A stretch of DNA of 64,000 nt from Frankia sp. R82 (GTDB lineage: Bacteria > Actinomycetota > Actinomycetes > Frankiales > Frankiaceae): positions 48,656-112,655 of the forward strand of contig NZ_JAMQQG010000002.1 in assembly GCF_023716925.1 (NCBI RefSeq). Reading direction: 5' to 3'. The position numbers were made by a program, and so were the translations under genes. This document shows, piece by piece, positions 1-9,699 of the stretch (position 1 is its first letter; each line of letters begins with the position of its first letter). The notes below the pieces were generated by a model, which had not been told where the DNA came from, did no database searches, and saw nothing but the letters and a program-made list of their open reading frames with translations.

Positions 1-1924
1 AGCGGATGCGCGGCACGTAGGGCAGGACGCGGGCCGCGCCGAGGTCGAACCCGCCGAACACGGCGCTGCGGGCGTCGGCGACCTCGGCGAGGAAGCGGGC
101 CAGCGGTGGGCTCTGCACGCTGCTGTCCAGCGCGTGCGGAATCCGAGGGATCACCCGCCGGCCGGTGGAGCGCTGCACCAGGTACATCTGCGCGCCGTCG
201 GCGGTGACCGCCAGATCGTCAAGTCCGATCAGCCTGACCTCGGGGCGGCCGGGGGCAGGATGCTCCGAGAGGGAGACGACGTCCGGCAGCAGCGGTTCGA
301 CGCGCACCACGTTCTCGTTGTGCGGACGGCGCGGCGGGAACGACAGCTGCGCCGCCAGCGGCTGGTCGCGCTCCCCCGCCTCAGTGCCGGCCGCGTACGT
401 CGCGGCCAGCCGGTCGCGGTCGGCCGGATCGAGCAGGTGGGCGAACCGTCCGGCCATGCTGGTGCAGGTCCGCGGGGCGGCGGTGACCCGCAGACGGAAG
501 TCCCCGCGGTCGATCGCACGCGTCGAGACCGCCCACACCTCGACACCGAGCTCGACCCGCTGCGGCGGCACGATGTCCTGGTGCTCCCCGACAGCCAGTT
601 CCTCGACGTCCGCGTCGGTCAGCGCGATCTCCTCGGCCCCGTCCACGGCGGCCTGCTGGATCAGGGTCAGGAGCGCGGTGTCGCGGTCGGTCAGCATCCG
701 CCAGGCAGGCCTCGCTCGCGGTGCACCGAGATACCCGCCGGGATAGCCCAGCCCCGACTCGGCGACCAGCTCCCGAACCGGAACCAGAGCACCGGGGCCG
801 TAGCGGGCCCGGAACCGGGCGTGATAATCCAGCCAGGCTGTCGAGCCGAACGGCTGGCGGGCCAGCCGCAGCAACATGCTGGCCACGAGCGCCGCCTCGG
901 TGAGAACCCGCTCGGGGACAGCGATCCTCGCGTCGAGCCGTGTGTCGACCGCGAGCATCTGACCGGCCCCCGGTGCAAGCGAGGCCATCCTCGCGGCGAT
1001 CGTCCGGCGCGTCTGCGCGGCCTGCTGCGGATCGGGGGTGCGGTTGTGAGTGGCCAGCAGGGCGCGGAGCCTGTCGAGTTCGCGCAGCAGGTCGCTCACG
1101 TCAGCCAAGCCCTCCGGGCCAGCTGCACGTAACGCGTCGGCCAGATGAGTCAGAGCATCGACGGCTGTCATCGGTGGTCGCAGGTTCGTGATCAGAAGGC
1201 CGCCGTCGACCAGACCGTGTACCAGCGCGCGGATCTTGTCCGGGGAGGCGGTGGGGAACCTTGTTGCCGTCCGTACGACGAGCGCGTCCAGCTGGATCGG
1301 GTTGCCGGCCTCCGCCAAGGCGAAACGGACCGGCCGGGTCAGCCGTACCGACGACTCCCGCAGCGGCCCCGGGCTCGCGGCACCCGCCTCGGCCCGCCGG
1401 TGCACGATGACCCGACCGTCGCGCACGATCCGCGCGCTGTCCGCCACCACCGTCAGCCGCCCACGCAGCTCCGGATTCCGTTCAAGCTGATCGACCAGAA
1501 CCGTGACCCACTCTGCATCCGCACGTGCCACAACTCGATGCGCGCGCCCCACCTCGGCGATAGCCGGCCCGACGGCCGCGGTGCCGATTCCCGCGAACAT
1601 CCCGAACGGCGTCGCGCGTCGCTGCCACCGCAGCAGATAGGACGCCACGGCGGTAAGGGCTCGCCGGACCTCCGTCCCGGAACGCTGCCCGGCGCCGTCG
1701 TCAAGAATCTGCTCGACGCGGGCGCAGAGATCGGTGGATGCCAGCAGCAGCGCCTCCTGTACCTCCGGGCGGGCCCAGGTCTTGGCCAGCCATGCCCGGC
1801 CTTCCTGCTCGACCGCGACGGAGTCGGACAGGTCGAGATCAGCAGGCAGATCGAGGCCGCCCGGGTCCGTCGAGGCGCGGACCTGGAGGAAGCCGGTGTG
1901 CTGGTAGCGCGGGGGCACGGACAT
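1..1924 (-). CDS. Lantibiotic dehydratase (LanB), FxLD cluster, 3' end beyond the window
   Basis: Minus-strand frame open from an ATG at 1924 to the left edge (641 codons, no stop), so the C-terminus is missing. Reading it by hand gives the class I lanthipeptide dehydratase N-terminal domain, with the hallmark TPFGMF at residues 105-110 inside RWQRRATPFGMFAGIG. In this family the enzyme glutamylates Ser/Thr of a precursor using glutamyl-tRNA and eliminates water to give dehydroalanine/dehydrobutyrine. It lies 78 bp downstream of the FxLD precursor, which is its likely substrate. No cyclase is visible; it may lie beyond the edge. The family call is firm; the substrate is inferred from position. 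Confidence 0.9.
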   Translation of the reverse strand, partial: MSVPPRYQHTGFLQVRASTDPGGLDLPADLDLSDSVAVEQEGRAWLAKTWARPEVQEALLLASTDLCARVEQILDDGAGQRSGTEVRRALTAVASYLLRWQRRATPFGMFAGIGTAAVGPAIAEVGRAHRVVARADAEWVTVLVDQLERNPELRGRLTVVADSARIVRDGRVIVHRRAEAGAASPGPLRESSVRLTRPVRFALAEAGNPIQLDALVVRTATRFPTASPDKIRALVHGLVDGGLLITNLRPPMTAVDALTHLADALRAAGPEGLADVSDLLRELDRLRALLATHNRTPDPQQAAQTRRTIAARMASLAPGAGQMLAVDTRLDARIAVPERVLTEAALVASMLLRLARQPFGSTAWLDYHARFRARYGPGALVPVRELVAESGLGYPGGYLGAPRARPAWRMLTDRDTALLTLIQQAAVDGAEEIALTDADVEELAVGEHQDIVPPQRVELGVEVWAVSTRAIDRGDFRLRVTAAPRTCTSMAGRFAHLLDPADRDRLAATYAAGTEAGERDQPLAAQLSFPPRRPHNENVVRVEPLLPDVVSLSEHPAPGRPEVRLIGLDDLAVTADGAQMYLVQRSTGRRVIPRIPHALDSSVQSPPLARFLAEVADARSAVFGGFDLGAARVLPYVPRIR

Positions 1925-2002
1925 GGCGATTCCCTCTCCTCGCCGGTGTGGGATCCGCCGTCGGCACCCGAGTCGGGCGGGTGCCGACGGCGGACGGCTG
2001 GG

Positions 2003-2194
2003 TCAGGACGGGTCGTTGGAGGATGTGCTGCACGCGCTGGTGCTGCAGCTCTGGCCGCAGCCGTCACTCGTGTCGCACATCATGATCGCGATCCGGGTGG
2101 TGGACTCCACCACCCGCATGTCCAGTTCCAGTTCCGCGTCGTCAAGCGCGAAGTCCACGGACTCCGCCTGGTCGGCCATCAGCACCGGCGACAT
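2003..2194 (-). CDS. FxLD-family class I lanthipeptide precursor
   Basis: A 63-aa peptide preceded by a clear SD (AAGGAGT, 7 nt before the ATG). The leader is acidic and carries the FxLD signature as FALD at residues 15-18. The C-terminal core after residue about 39 is rich in Cys (40, 46, 50, 55) and Ser/Thr and ends SSNDPS. Class I maturation would dehydrate Ser/Thr and close (methyl)lanthionine rings with the cysteines; four rings at most are possible. A Asp44-Gly45 pair in the core is the obvious target for the isoaspartyl-type methyltransferase encoded just upstream. Product structure and activity are unknown. Confidence 0.92.
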   Translation of the reverse strand: MSPVLMADQAESVDFALDDAELELDMRVVESTTRIAIMMCDTSDGCGQSCSTSACSTSSNDPS

Positions 2195-2258
2195 CGAGAT
2201 CACTCCTTGTTCTGGTGGGGGATTTCTCGGGTGGGTGGTGCGTCCTGAACCGGCCGGG

Positions 2259-3506
2259 TCAGCCCGCAACCGGCCAGGAGATCGTGACCAGGCCGTGGGT
2301 CTTCGCCAGCACGGCCGTGCCCTCCCCGGCCGGCGGACGGTCGGTGCCCGTCGGCCAGTAGGCGAAGGTCGGGGCCGGTCCGCCCCGTGCCTGGCGGTCC
2401 CAGGCCTGGATCTGCTCGACAAGCGCAGCGGCAGCGGCCTCGCCGTGCGGGCCATACGCACGTCCGCCGAACTCGACACCGGCGCCGTCCAGCGCCGGGC
2501 GCACAGCCAGATAGGCGAACGAGTCACCCTGCACGGCCCCGAAGGGGAACCAGCTCTTGCGGTCGGCAGCCAGGTCGGTTCCCTCGTCCGCCGCCAGCCG
2601 GCAGAAGCCCGGCAGGAAACAGGCGAACCACAGGTGCAGGTCGGCGAACGACACCCCGTGCCGGATCGTGATCCCGGACCACACCTCGGTCCGCGGTGAC
2701 GCCAGGACACCGCCCAGAAGATCCAGATCCTGGGGCGGGTCGGCGTCGAACCGCAGCCTGACGTGACGACCGTGCCCGTCAGGCAGGAGGAAGACCCGCT
2801 CGTCGTGGGCACCGGCACCCTGCATGGGGACGAACCCGCACACCTCCGCCGAGGTGCTCACCAGGTGATCGCCGTCGCGACGGAACCCGATCGACCGGGT
2901 GATCCCGTTCATCCGCAGCGGTACGACGATCCGGCCGTCCTCGGCCAGCTGCGCGAGCCACGCCGGCGAGAGGTCCCACGCACCGGCCGTCACCAAGATC
3001 GCGTCGACCCGGTCGCCGAGCTCGGCCACGCCGTCCTCAGCGTCCGCGCGGATCACCGCGACCCGGTCCGCGTACCCGGTCGTCTCCAGAAGCTCGCGGG
3101 CCCGGTCGGTCACCTCGGGATCGATGTCCACGCTGATCACTCGGCCCGAGGGGCCGACGACCTCAGCGAGGAGCGCGGCGTTGTAGCCGCTGGATCCGAT
3201 CTCGACCACGCTCATCCCGGGGCCGAGCCCGGCCTGTTCGATCATCCGAGCCTGGATGAACGGAGCACTGATCGACGAGATGATCACGTCGTCCGCGGCC
3301 CGCTTGACCACCACCGAGTCGTCGGCGTTGTAGGCAACCTCCAGGGAGGTGCCCTCGGGAACGAACAGGTGCCGCGGCACGGCACGAAACGCCCGCTCTA
3401 CCTCCAGAGAGGTGATCATGCCGGTCACGCAGAGCTTGTCCACCAGCGCGTTACGGACCTCAGCCGCCCGGTCCGGGGCGCTGGACGTGCCAATCATCTG
3501 AGTCAA
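2259..3506 (-). CDS. FxLD-system methyltransferase (PIMT-like)
   Basis: About 415 aa. The N-terminal half matches protein-L-isoaspartate O-methyltransferase: an RHLFVPE segment, then the SAM-binding motif VVEIGSSGYNAALL near residues 96-110, with ISVDID and ILVTAGA following. About 200 further residues form the C-terminal extension typical of the FxLD-system subfamily. Such enzymes in lanthipeptide clusters methylate an Asp of the modified peptide, leading through succinimide to isoaspartate; that role is inferred here. A TTG at 3506 sits 6 nt after GGAAGGA and is preferred; an ATG at 3497 is the alternative. The gene lies 64 bp upstream of the precursor and is probably cotranscribed. Confidence 0.88.
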   Translation of the reverse strand: MTQMIGTSSAPDRAAEVRNALVDKLCVTGMITSLEVERAFRAVPRHLFVPEGTSLEVAYNADDSVVVKRAADDVIISSISAPFIQARMIEQAGLGPGMSVVEIGSSGYNAALLAEVVGPSGRVISVDIDPEVTDRARELLETTGYADRVAVIRADAEDGVAELGDRVDAILVTAGAWDLSPAWLAQLAEDGRIVVPLRMNGITRSIGFRRDGDHLVSTSAEVCGFVPMQGAGAHDERVFLLPDGHGRHVRLRFDADPPQDLDLLGGVLASPRTEVWSGITIRHGVSFADLHLWFACFLPGFCRLAADEGTDLAADRKSWFPFGAVQGDSFAYLAVRPALDGAGVEFGGRAYGPHGEAAAAALVEQIQAWDRQARGGPAPTFAYWPTGTDRPPAGEGTAVLAKTHGLVTISWPVAG

Positions 3507-3785
3507 CGAAGATCCTTCCGGGCCGTCTCGCCCCCAGCTCCGCGGCTGCACAGGCGGAAGATCGCCTGGGCTCTGGTGGGGTGCGTTGTAACGATGGCCC
3601 ATGCCGAGGCGCGACTCATTCCCCGGGCGGGGAAGATTTGACCTCGGCTACGCATGGGCTCCTGAGCTGCGGAAACGATGATCGATGCCCTCTCCGGTTC
3701 GGCGCATCGGCCACGGATGCGGGTCAGAAAGTTCGCCAACCGGTCCGTCTGCCGCGCGGGCCAACAGATCTTGACCGGGTGACGT

Positions 3786-4301
3786 TCAGGGTCGCTGCGG
3801 AAGCGCCGAGGCAAGGTTGGGGATCCCGGAGGCGAGGAGGCGGTGCAGGGCGGCGCCGGGGTGGCGGGGCAGCGGGTGCATGGGGACGGCGAAGTACTCG
3901 GGTTCGTCGAAGACCGGCTCGCCGTTGGGACGGCGGGCGAACTCGACCCGGCCGTAGTCGATGCCATCGCCGTCGTCGTAGCTCATCCAGCTGATCGTCT
4001 CGGTCTCGCCAGGCTGGAGGTGGGCGGTGAACAGGGGCCGGGCCTGGATGGTGTCGCCGTCGTCGTACCAGACATGCGGGACGGCGAAGACCCACCGGTT
4101 AACGTGGATGGCTTGGGCCTGGGCTGCGGCGCGGACCTCGAACGCGAGGCTGGTCGCCCAGCTGGCCAGGTAGTCGTAGTCGCTGAGGATCAAGGTCCGG
4201 TCGCCGTGCAACCCCACGATGGCCGGATAGTCGCCCGCGCGGACCGCGCGCTGCACACGGGCGGTGATGTCCTCGACCAGGGCTCCGGTTTCGCTGTTCA
4301 T
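3786..4301 (-). CDS. Unknown 171-aa protein at the head of the lanthipeptide locus
   Basis: ATG at 4301 follows a strong purine SD (GGAAGGAAGG). The soluble product is acidic and rich in Trp and Tyr, with no signal peptide or membrane segment; a WYDDGD stretch and a SYDDGDGID stretch are visible. I recognise no family. It lies on the same strand as the FxLD genes but about 280 bp upstream of the methyltransferase, so it could belong to the cluster (immunity, recognition or accessory) or simply precede it. No functional claim is made. Confidence 0.7.
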   Translation of the reverse strand: MNSETGALVEDITARVQRAVRAGDYPAIVGLHGDRTLILSDYDYLASWATSLAFEVRAAAQAQAIHVNRWVFAVPHVWYDDGDTIQARPLFTAHLQPGETETISWMSYDDGDGIDYGRVEFARRPNGEPVFDEPEYFAVPMHPLPRHPGAALHRLLASGIPNLASALPQRP

Positions 4302-4954
4302 AGCCCAGCCTTCCTTCCGCAATGTCGGCGTATCTGGCGGATACGCCGCAGGGCCGATCACACCCCTTCACCACTGATGCGCTTCGGCATCGGGCCCGAC
4401 CGTCCGCGACACGCGCTGGCTTCTCCGCCTGCATGCCATGGGCCGCTTCGCCGTTTCGCCCCTCGGCCTGATGAAGCGGTCATCGCGGCCGAACCGTCCG
4501 GTGGCCGCCGACGGGTCCTCCAACCCGACCTTCGGCTCAGGTGACAGGACCTCCCGCCGGGCCGGACTCCGGTCAGGCCGCATGCTGCTGCCGGTCGAGG
4601 CTGGCGGGGGTGATCGGCGGCGGTGAGTGGAGACGGCCGGGACAGGTCGGTAGATCAGCCACCTCGTCACGGTGACGGGTGCTACCTCCATCGTCGGCCT
4701 CGCTTAGGCCTGTAGGCGCTGTCTCGCCGCTACGCAGGTGTCCGAGGAGCGGGATACACCTCAGTGGATTGGTCCCGACCGGTACCAGAGCCGGCCAGTC
4801 GACGTAGACCTGACGTCGCGGACGCGGATCGCCGACGCGCCACAGGGTTCCACCGGCATGATCGGCACGGTGACCTGGTGGACGCAGAGAAGTGTCGAGT
4901 CCGAGGCTCAGACGCCAAAGCGGTTCGCACCTATTGGGCGCATTACTCTGAGAC
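4302..4954. other. 653-bp stretch without a convincing gene
   Basis: Short ORFs exist on both strands but lack SD sequences and recognisable composition. It separates the minus-strand lanthipeptide locus from the plus-strand gene at 4955, so it probably holds their divergent promoters; no specific operator was identified. Confidence 0.5.
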
Positions 4955-5881
4955 ATGGGACGTAGACAGCCGACGAGCGGGGTGGCGGTCGTGACGGAGC
5001 AGAACGCGACGGAATCGGGCGGGCCTCCCGTCGATCCGGCGCGCAGCGGATCTACGGGTTCCGGCGACAGCTCGGCGGGGCAACTCCGTCTTCCCTCACC
5101 GGACGTCCTTCGTGAGCGGCTGACGCGGCAAGGACTCGATCCCGACGATGTCGGTCAGATGGTGGACGTCTCAGCGGTCGGCATAACAGCGGAATGGTGG
5201 CGGAACACCAAGGTCGAGGACTGGCATGCCGGTTCCGACATCGGTGCCTTGTCTGACACCGACATGTACCGCATCAACACGCACACCACCTCGAAGGTAC
5301 GAGAACGGCTCAGGAGATGGCGTCGCCAGGAAGGAATTCGCACCATCGCCGACGTGGCGAATGCTGACCCGGAGCCCTTGGAGAGGGTTTTGTACAACCT
5401 GTACCGCTGGTTCACCAACCCGAAGCGGGTGCTGATTACCGGGGTCACCCTTCATGACGTGATTGACCGCACTCTCGGCAACGCGCGAGCGCATCCCGAC
5501 TGCGTCGTACCGGCCGACGTCACGACCGAAACCGAACTCGCTGAATACAAGCGGCAGGTGGCGGGCGCCGCCGGCTACGCCCTAACGTCCATGGACACCT
5601 ACGACCCCCGCTCGGCACTGTACAGTTCAGCACTCCCCGCCACCGTGTGGGCGACCGGCTGGTGGGGCCTGCCGGACTACCCGTCCCACGTCGACCAGAT
5701 GTTCACTATACTCGGCAATCCGGGCCACCGAACCTGGAAAGACGAACCCATACCACCTCCACCCGCCGGCGTGGATCTTTCGGAAGTCAGAAGAAAGATG
5801 CTCACTAAGCCATGGGAACTCCCGGACACCGTGTGCGAGTGGCTCATCCACGACGTGGCCGTACAATACATCACCGACTGA
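4955..5881 (+). CDS. Hypothetical protein, 308 aa
   Basis: A single ORF with coherent codon use. The first 45 residues are Ser/Gly/Thr-rich and probably disordered. The middle holds helical segments with basic runs (RERLRRWRRQ) and the C-terminus is Trp/Pro-rich. There is no signal peptide, membrane segment or motif I can name. The ATG at 4955 has no clear SD; a GTG at 4991 is an alternative start. It stands alone between the lanthipeptide locus and the convergent STAND operon, so context gives no function. Confidence 0.65.
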   Translation: MGRRQPTSGVAVVTEQNATESGGPPVDPARSGSTGSGDSSAGQLRLPSPDVLRERLTRQGLDPDDVGQMVDVSAVGITAEWWRNTKVEDWHAGSDIGALSDTDMYRINTHTTSKVRERLRRWRRQEGIRTIADVANADPEPLERVLYNLYRWFTNPKRVLITGVTLHDVIDRTLGNARAHPDCVVPADVTTETELAEYKRQVAGAAGYALTSMDTYDPRSALYSSALPATVWATGWWGLPDYPSHVDQMFTILGNPGHRTWKDEPIPPPPAGVDLSEVRRKMLTKPWELPDTVCEWLIHDVAVQYITD

Positions 5882-5989
5882 TCCACCGGACAGTTCGAAC
5901 GATTCGAGCCTTGACGGCGCATCCAGATCCATTTTCTCCCTGGATACCCAGCAACGATGTTGTCCAGATTGGACTGACACCCGACGGGA

Positions 5990-7063
5990 TCACGGCTGGT
6001 GGAATCCGGTATGGATTGACCGAATCGGGACGACTGACGCAGCCAGCTCCTCACTGTCGGCCAAAATGTGGCCATGGACAGACAGAGTGGCCTGGCGATT
6101 GTCGAAGGGTAGTTGCTCGTGGATGCCAGCGACCAGCATCACGCCTCGTGGATACGGATAGTCGAACGCGAGGATCTCACGTAGACGTGGGTGATCGACG
6201 AGAATGAATGAGTTGGAGCGGATGGTGTGCCAGCCATCCGCACCGTCAAGTAGATCGACCGAGAACACCTGCCCAAGCTGGCGAACCTGGTTGTAGAAGA
6301 TAAGCTGACTGAACAGGGCGGCGGCTTGCTGGATCAGACGATCGGCCGCCGTGAGAGCGTCAGTGAACACGCGGGCGCGGCCAGTCAATGACCTGATCGC
6401 TTCGTCCAATATTGTTTCCGCCCAGGCCAGCCCACGAAAGTCGTCGGTGCCGGTGACATCATTCGGTTCTAGATAGCTGACCTTCTGCATGGCGACGCTT
6501 GTCGCACGGAGCTGATCTTTGTCGATTTCGGTCAGTGACTTCCATGCTGCCTCTACCTCGATCGCAGGTGGGCTGGCCGCGATCGCCGCGCCCAAGTGGG
6601 CCCCAGCTTCCAGCTGCGTTGCCTGGTCGACCCCCAGGACGGGTATCGTCGGTGGGTTTACTTGGTTGTGGAGCTGCCATGCGCGCAATTGGTGTAGCCA
6701 TGGCACGTGCATCGACACGTTGAAGGTGGTCCAAGGACTCGGTTGAGTCAGCTGCGGCGAGCCGGGAAAAGGATAGCCATACAGCCGGGAGCGAATCCAC
6801 TCGATGACGAGCGTGTAGCCGGCTTCGAGGTCTTTTCCTTTGCCCTGCCAGTCATCCCTCCGCGGTGAACGAGCACGGGAACTATAACGCGGGTGAGTGG
6901 GCAGGTATCGCGACAGGTAGAACGGCTGAGCGGCGATGTGGTGACCAGATGTGTCGCATAGATGCAACGGTCCGCTCGCACCGGCGCTGTACTCCTGTAC
7001 ATATGCAGACGACCGCCAAACAGCGGCCAGCTCCCCGACTGCCCGCCAGATAAGAACGCTCAT
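5990..7063 (-). CDS. Unknown partner of the STAND NTPase, 357 aa
   Basis: Its ATG overlaps the stop of the 879-aa gene in an ATGA arrangement (7060-7063), so the two are translationally coupled. The product is soluble, with aromatic-rich N-terminal and C-terminal parts and a helical centre around residues 190-260 (alanine-rich). No catalytic motif is evident to me and I do not recognise a family. Codons are less GC-biased than in the chromosomal genes further right, which suggests horizontal transfer. Coupling to a STAND NTPase suggests an effector, regulator or sensor subunit; this is inference from position only. Confidence 0.75.
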   Translation of the reverse strand: MSVLIWRAVGELAAVWRSSAYVQEYSAGASGPLHLCDTSGHHIAAQPFYLSRYLPTHPRYSSRARSPRRDDWQGKGKDLEAGYTLVIEWIRSRLYGYPFPGSPQLTQPSPWTTFNVSMHVPWLHQLRAWQLHNQVNPPTIPVLGVDQATQLEAGAHLGAAIAASPPAIEVEAAWKSLTEIDKDQLRATSVAMQKVSYLEPNDVTGTDDFRGLAWAETILDEAIRSLTGRARVFTDALTAADRLIQQAAALFSQLIFYNQVRQLGQVFSVDLLDGADGWHTIRSNSFILVDHPRLREILAFDYPYPRGVMLVAGIHEQLPFDNRQATLSVHGHILADSEELAASVVPIRSIHTGFHQP

Positions 7064-9699
7064 GACATTGGCCAGGTGTGATCGGTGAGCATGGCAAGAG
7101 CCTGACCGAGCTCGTGGGCTGCCTGATCCGTGGGATGGCGGCGCATCAACGTGGCCAATGTGCTGCCTGCAGTCATGGACGAGTCATCCACACTTTCGCG
7201 GTCGGCACGGGTGACCACGCAGGTCACGTCACGGCGGTAGCGCACGGGGAGATCCAAGCCGCCAAACGCCCCGGGCTCTGGATCGTCGACATACGCCACC
7301 ATGCCCTGCGGCCCCAGGATAGCCGACACCCGCTGGCGAACCGGAGCCGGTAGCGTAGAAGTGACCAGCCGCTTTAGTTCCGCCTCGACAGCACGCAGAT
7401 ACTTCGGGAGAAGTTCGGTGGCCGCATCGGGGTCGGCAGGTGGCGCCGGCTGGAACACTCGAACGTGCGGACGGTGCGCCCGCCGCACCGCCTTCGCCCA
7501 CAGCGCGATCGCCAGCTGAAGATTGCCCGTGTCTTTCGGCACCAGCATCGACGGATGGTCTCGGCTGAGCACCTCGAAGGTGGTGCCGTCGACCAGGTCG
7601 CGGCCCTCTCCGGCGAGCGCCACGCCGGTAAACCTGTTGTGCCGATACAAACTCAACCCCTTGGACGTGCCGAACAACGGCAGCACGGAGTCGCCGATCA
7701 ACGCGTCCACCAGCCGTCCCACACCACTGGGCTCGGCTAGGCCAGAGGCCTGCGGCAGACGCGCCACCCTGCATGCGAGCAGGGGATTTTCCGCCGCAAG
7801 CCGGTAGGTTAGATCGTCGCTCAGCCCGGCCATGTCGACCGTGAACAACACAGTCTCGTCGTAGCCAGGATCCAACACTGCGGGCAAGGCGACTTGTCCG
7901 CGGGCGATAGCGCGAGCGGCCAGATAATCGGCGAACGAGTCGTGAAGCGGGGCCAAGCCGCTGTCGGGATCGAGCCGCGTAAGCAATCCGACAGCCTGAG
8001 CGTGGGACAGCGCGTCGGCGGGGCTGCACTCGTGGCCTCGCCACACAGGAAGTCCGCGCAGCGCATCGAGCTCGGCCGACAATGACGACAGCCACGTGTA
8101 GTGGTCGGCAGCGCGCAGGCCTCGTCCGATCAGCTGCGCCCAGGCCGCTCCCATCGCGGCGATGTGAATGTCGTCGTCACCCAGTCCCGCCCGCGCGGCA
8201 AGGCCACGCAGGAACAGTCCGTACACGTCGGCCCGACTGTCCGGGACACCACCGGCGGATACGGAGAGTGCCATCACGAAAAGCATCGGGTTGTCGACGG
8301 TGTCCCCGAGACGATGCTCGATCAAGCTGACCACCTCATCGCCGTACCCGTGGGTGCGGGCCAACCGCCGACGTGCGTCCCGGTTAAGCGTGGTCAGCTG
8401 GTAGGCAGCCGGCGTCTCCGGCCCGGTCATGACTGTGATCGTCAGAGAAAGATCCCGACCAGTGGCGATCATCTGAACAGATCGCTGCGCCGCGAACCGT
8501 TGAAGGTCTCCACCAAGAGCGTCGCGGGTCTCTGAGTCGACCTCTGACACCCCATCGATCAGCAGTACCAGCGTGGGCGCTGACAGCAGCGCGTCAACCG
8601 CACCGGCCGTCAGGGACTGACCAAGCTGTACTTCGACAGCATGGCGGATCCGGCGTGGCAGCGCTCCCGCCACGTGCCCGGCTGCCGGGACAATGACCGG
8701 CAGGAGGCCACGCGCCGCAGCAACTTCACCAAGGTGCGTCAACGTGATCGTCTTACCCTGACCCGCGGCCCCGACGAGCACCGCCCGCGCCTGACCCAGG
8801 ATCACATGTGAGGGTTCAGCGACGTCGGAACGCCTACTCTGCGGATGCAAGAGGCGCAGCACCGTCGGTGTCGAGGCAACCGACACCAGGTCGAGCGGCA
8901 GAAATCCGCGTACTTGCCGGCCCGTGTCGCTCATCGCGGCCCGATACGCCACGGCCGTCTCCGCTGACCACGCCAGCCCACCCTGCAGAGACGCCTCCTC
9001 AATGCCCAGGGCCGTGAGCACATCGGCCCTACTGATCGTGCGTCGCTTCAGGTCGGTGTCGCCGCCGATGATGAACAGCCGCCGGAACAATGCGTTGGTG
9101 GCGTTCACTGCATCGTCGAGCGTGGCTATCCGACCACGGCCGAGCAGCGTCAGGATGCGCATCTCGGCCTGAGCAAGGACGTGTTCCGTTGTTCCCATCC
9201 GCGTGAGGATCTGCACTCTCCGCAGCACCTCCAGCGACGGCAACTGCACGCCCTTCGGGCCGATGGTGGCCGCTGCCTGGCGCAGCGCCGTCTCGTCCGG
9301 CCGTTCCCGCATTTCCTGGATCAGGTCCCGTAGTTCCCGCCCGCTGCGGTTCAACGACGCATCGGTAACGAACGCGAACTCGGCCTTGTCCGCATCATCC
9401 ATCTCACCCCACGCGCACAGGATTCTCGCGAGCTCCGCCGCTCCCCACGTGCCAGGTTCTTGGCGCGTCTTGGCCTGTCGTACCGCGAGACGCCGGCCCC
9501 GCCCATCACGAACTTCGTAGTCCACGACGTCATCGGCGCCTTCGATCAAAACTGTCTCGGCGTCGCTGTCCACCACGACCAAATCGACAACATCACGTAG
9601 CGCCTGCGCCTGTTGGAAAGCGATACCCCTTACCGTGTCTATACCCGCCACGGCCCCACCCGACTCGGGCCGAGCCGACGCTTCAGCGACCGGCAGCAT
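7060..9699 (-). CDS. STAND/NACHT-like NTPase with N-terminal nuclease-like domain
   Basis: 879 aa. Residues about 20-130 resemble the PD-(D/E)XK-type domain of DUF4297/Cap4 effectors: an FQQAQAL helix, then EGADD near 53-57 and RQAK at 74-77, the D...QxK arrangement. A P-loop NTPase follows, with Walker A GAAGQGKT at about 310-317, Walker B LVLLIDG at about 377-383 and an ATGRD sensor near 412-416. About 400 residues of helical C-terminal region, which would be the sensor part, end the protein. STAND ATPases of this plan act in bacterial anti-phage immunity by oligomerising and activating the effector; that role is inferred. The start ATG lacks an SD; TAGACT lies 11 nt upstream, so the mRNA may be leaderless. 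Confidence 0.85.
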   Translation of the reverse strand: MLPVAEASARPESGGAVAGIDTVRGIAFQQAQALRDVVDLVVVDSDAETVLIEGADDVVDYEVRDGRGRRLAVRQAKTRQEPGTWGAAELARILCAWGEMDDADKAEFAFVTDASLNRSGRELRDLIQEMRERPDETALRQAAATIGPKGVQLPSLEVLRRVQILTRMGTTEHVLAQAEMRILTLLGRGRIATLDDAVNATNALFRRLFIIGGDTDLKRRTISRADVLTALGIEEASLQGGLAWSAETAVAYRAAMSDTGRQVRGFLPLDLVSVASTPTVLRLLHPQSRRSDVAEPSHVILGQARAVLVGAAGQGKTITLTHLGEVAAARGLLPVIVPAAGHVAGALPRRIRHAVEVQLGQSLTAGAVDALLSAPTLVLLIDGVSEVDSETRDALGGDLQRFAAQRSVQMIATGRDLSLTITVMTGPETPAAYQLTTLNRDARRRLARTHGYGDEVVSLIEHRLGDTVDNPMLFVMALSVSAGGVPDSRADVYGLFLRGLAARAGLGDDDIHIAAMGAAWAQLIGRGLRAADHYTWLSSLSAELDALRGLPVWRGHECSPADALSHAQAVGLLTRLDPDSGLAPLHDSFADYLAARAIARGQVALPAVLDPGYDETVLFTVDMAGLSDDLTYRLAAENPLLACRVARLPQASGLAEPSGVGRLVDALIGDSVLPLFGTSKGLSLYRHNRFTGVALAGEGRDLVDGTTFEVLSRDHPSMLVPKDTGNLQLAIALWAKAVRRAHRPHVRVFQPAPPADPDAATELLPKYLRAVEAELKRLVTSTLPAPVRQRVSAILGPQGMVAYVDDPEPGAFGGLDLPVRYRRDVTCVVTRADRESVDDSSMTAGSTLATLMRRHPTDQAAHELGQALAMLTDHTWPMS

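Noticed and set aside
134..1132. Plus-strand frames at the left end
   Set aside because: They are antisense to the LanB frame, which carries the diagnostic TPFGMF motif and is open to the window edge.
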